This document shows, piece by piece, positions 62,968 to 64,000 of a stretch of DNA of 64,000 bases. Each line of letters begins with the position of its first letter. Positions within the stretch are counted from its first letter, which is position 1. The notes beneath the pieces are model-generated. The model was not told the origin of the DNA. It worked only from the letters and a program-made list of their open reading frames with translations, and searched no databases. The position numbers and the translations under genes are program-made. This DNA comes from Megalobrama amblycephala (taxonomy: Eukaryota > Chordata > Actinopteri > Cypriniformes > Xenocyprididae), in the NCBI RefSeq assembly GCF_018812025.1, contig NC_063065.1, positions 30,864,288 to 30,928,287 on the forward strand, read 5' to 3'.

Positions 62968-63722
62968 TGCTGCGTCCCAATTCGCCTACTTATACTACGT
63001 CCTAAAAGTATGTACTGTTTTTGTAAAGAAAAAGTGCATACTTTTGAGTGTGTAGCAGAAGAGTATGCAAGCTTTGGGACATACTACCTCGTCATAACTG
63101 CGTCTTTAACGGACGTTCTGTCGCTTAGTTACGCAACCTGTAACTGTTTAAACTACCCTGTCAATCATCTTGTCACAGTTAAAATCCTCCACATTCAATT
63201 TAATTTAATTTCCTACCGTTTCGGAGAGAAATGTTGTTCTGCCAGTCATGGGTTTTTCATGGAATAACTCTCCTCATCTTTGCATAATGATGCATTTAGA
63301 AGTTAATGACCAAACGCATTTTTATAAAAGTTCACAATGCTGTTGCACATGAAATATAATGTAGATAACATTTAATAAATATCTTTTCGTCAGGTTAGAT
63401 ACTGATTATTAATCACTCAAGCCCCTTTATCTTAACCGCTCTGCTTAACCGTCGGTCTCGCACATCCGTCATGTTTGTAGTTTTTTACCACTTTGTACTC
63501 ATATTTGTAGTTCTAATCGAATCCTCGTCCACAGCGCAATGTGTTATGGGCAATATTAGCCGTTAGAAGTGTGCACGGATCTGCACTTCGAATTCTAACC
63601 GGAAAAAGTAGACCATCCGGGTATCTTTGGAATACTCATTTCAACATACTACGATTTGGGACATACTAATTCTTTTTTCGAATACTATTTAGGGCGGATA
63701 GTATGCGAATTGGGACGCAGCA
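62968..63722. mobile_element. Terminal-inverted-repeat DNA element with ATG target duplication
   Basis: TGCTGCGTCCCAATTCGC at 62968 and its complement GCGAATTGGGACGCAGCA ending at 63722 are perfect 18-bp ends. ATG at 62965-62967 is repeated at 63723-63725. The 755-bp body has no transposase. The frame at 62917-63267 crosses the left boundary and is not a gene. The superfamily is not decided; a 3-bp duplication is used by PIF/Harbinger-type and CACTA-type elements. Confidence 0.82.
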
Positions 63723-63725
63723 ATG

Positions 63726-64000
63726 GTTCTAATACTGTGGAGGGCTGTCTGAGCTGAAATAATAATAAAAAAGCAGCAATAGATATTTGTAAAATAACAA
63801 ATGCAACAAATATTCTCTTTGAAGAGTTAAAATGAAACACTCAGCATGTAGAAAGGGGAAAAAGGTTGAGTGGTAGCATTTTAATCAATTCAATCACTGC
63901 AAAGCGGCAAGTAATTATGCTAATTGCTAAGGATCGTGTTATTTACAACAATATCACCTAATTATTAGCACACTCCCAGGGAGGGTTAGTTTGACCCAGA
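63726..64000. other. No gene seen
   Basis: AT-rich sequence to the window edge. Confidence 0.5.

Overview
The window looks like nuclear DNA of a teleost, most likely a cyprinid (carp/zebrafish group). It is AT-rich and non-coding for the most part, with long (TA)n, (CA)n and (AAT)n microsatellites, several dispersed repeat families typical of cyprinid genomes, L2-like LINE fragments and degenerate Tc1-like transposons. There is no sign of bacterial or compact-genome organisation, and most open frames are chance frames inside repeats. Family assignments come from reading the sequence; no database was searched.

One host gene is clearly recognisable. The 5' part of HECW1 (NEDL1, a HECT-type E3 ubiquitin ligase) lies on the minus strand. 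Four coding exons can be placed with splice sites and phases that agree: 18656-18713 (encodes the start MLLHLCSVK), 13929-14220, 13633-13740 and 10218-10312. They join in frame and cover the N-terminal region leading into HECW-N. The C2, WW and HECT exons were not found and should lie beyond coordinate 1. A CpG-rich segment at about 27876-28115 has an inverted CCAAT box and a splice donor, and is the best candidate for a first exon and promoter. It could alternatively supply a different short N-terminus.

Layout: 1-3400 is an L2-like LINE fragment split by a TTAA-flanked element, followed by short repeats. 4727-5160 is a CpG-rich segment of unknown role. 6089-10080 is a broken gag-like retroelement carrying a roughly 3-kb array of 30-bp units that encode a 10-residue proline-rich repeat. 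10218-28115 is the 5' part of HECW1, with introns full of repeats. From 28115 to the right edge the sequence is upstream or intergenic DNA with many nested mobile elements: six copies of a roughly 935-bp inverted-dimer element, a degenerate tandem array at 34690-37150 carrying a hAT-like insertion with 8-bp target duplication, a TA-flanked Tc1-like relic at 38372-39872, a multi-layer nest at 48863-52146, a second tandem array at 56105-57240, two LINE fragments head to head at 58590-61936, and a terminal-inverted-repeat element at 62968-63722.

No operon-like or defence-like system is visible. The most informative items are the HECW1 5' exons with a possible alternative N-terminus, the retroelement-borne minisatellite, and the insertion chronology that can be read from target duplications.
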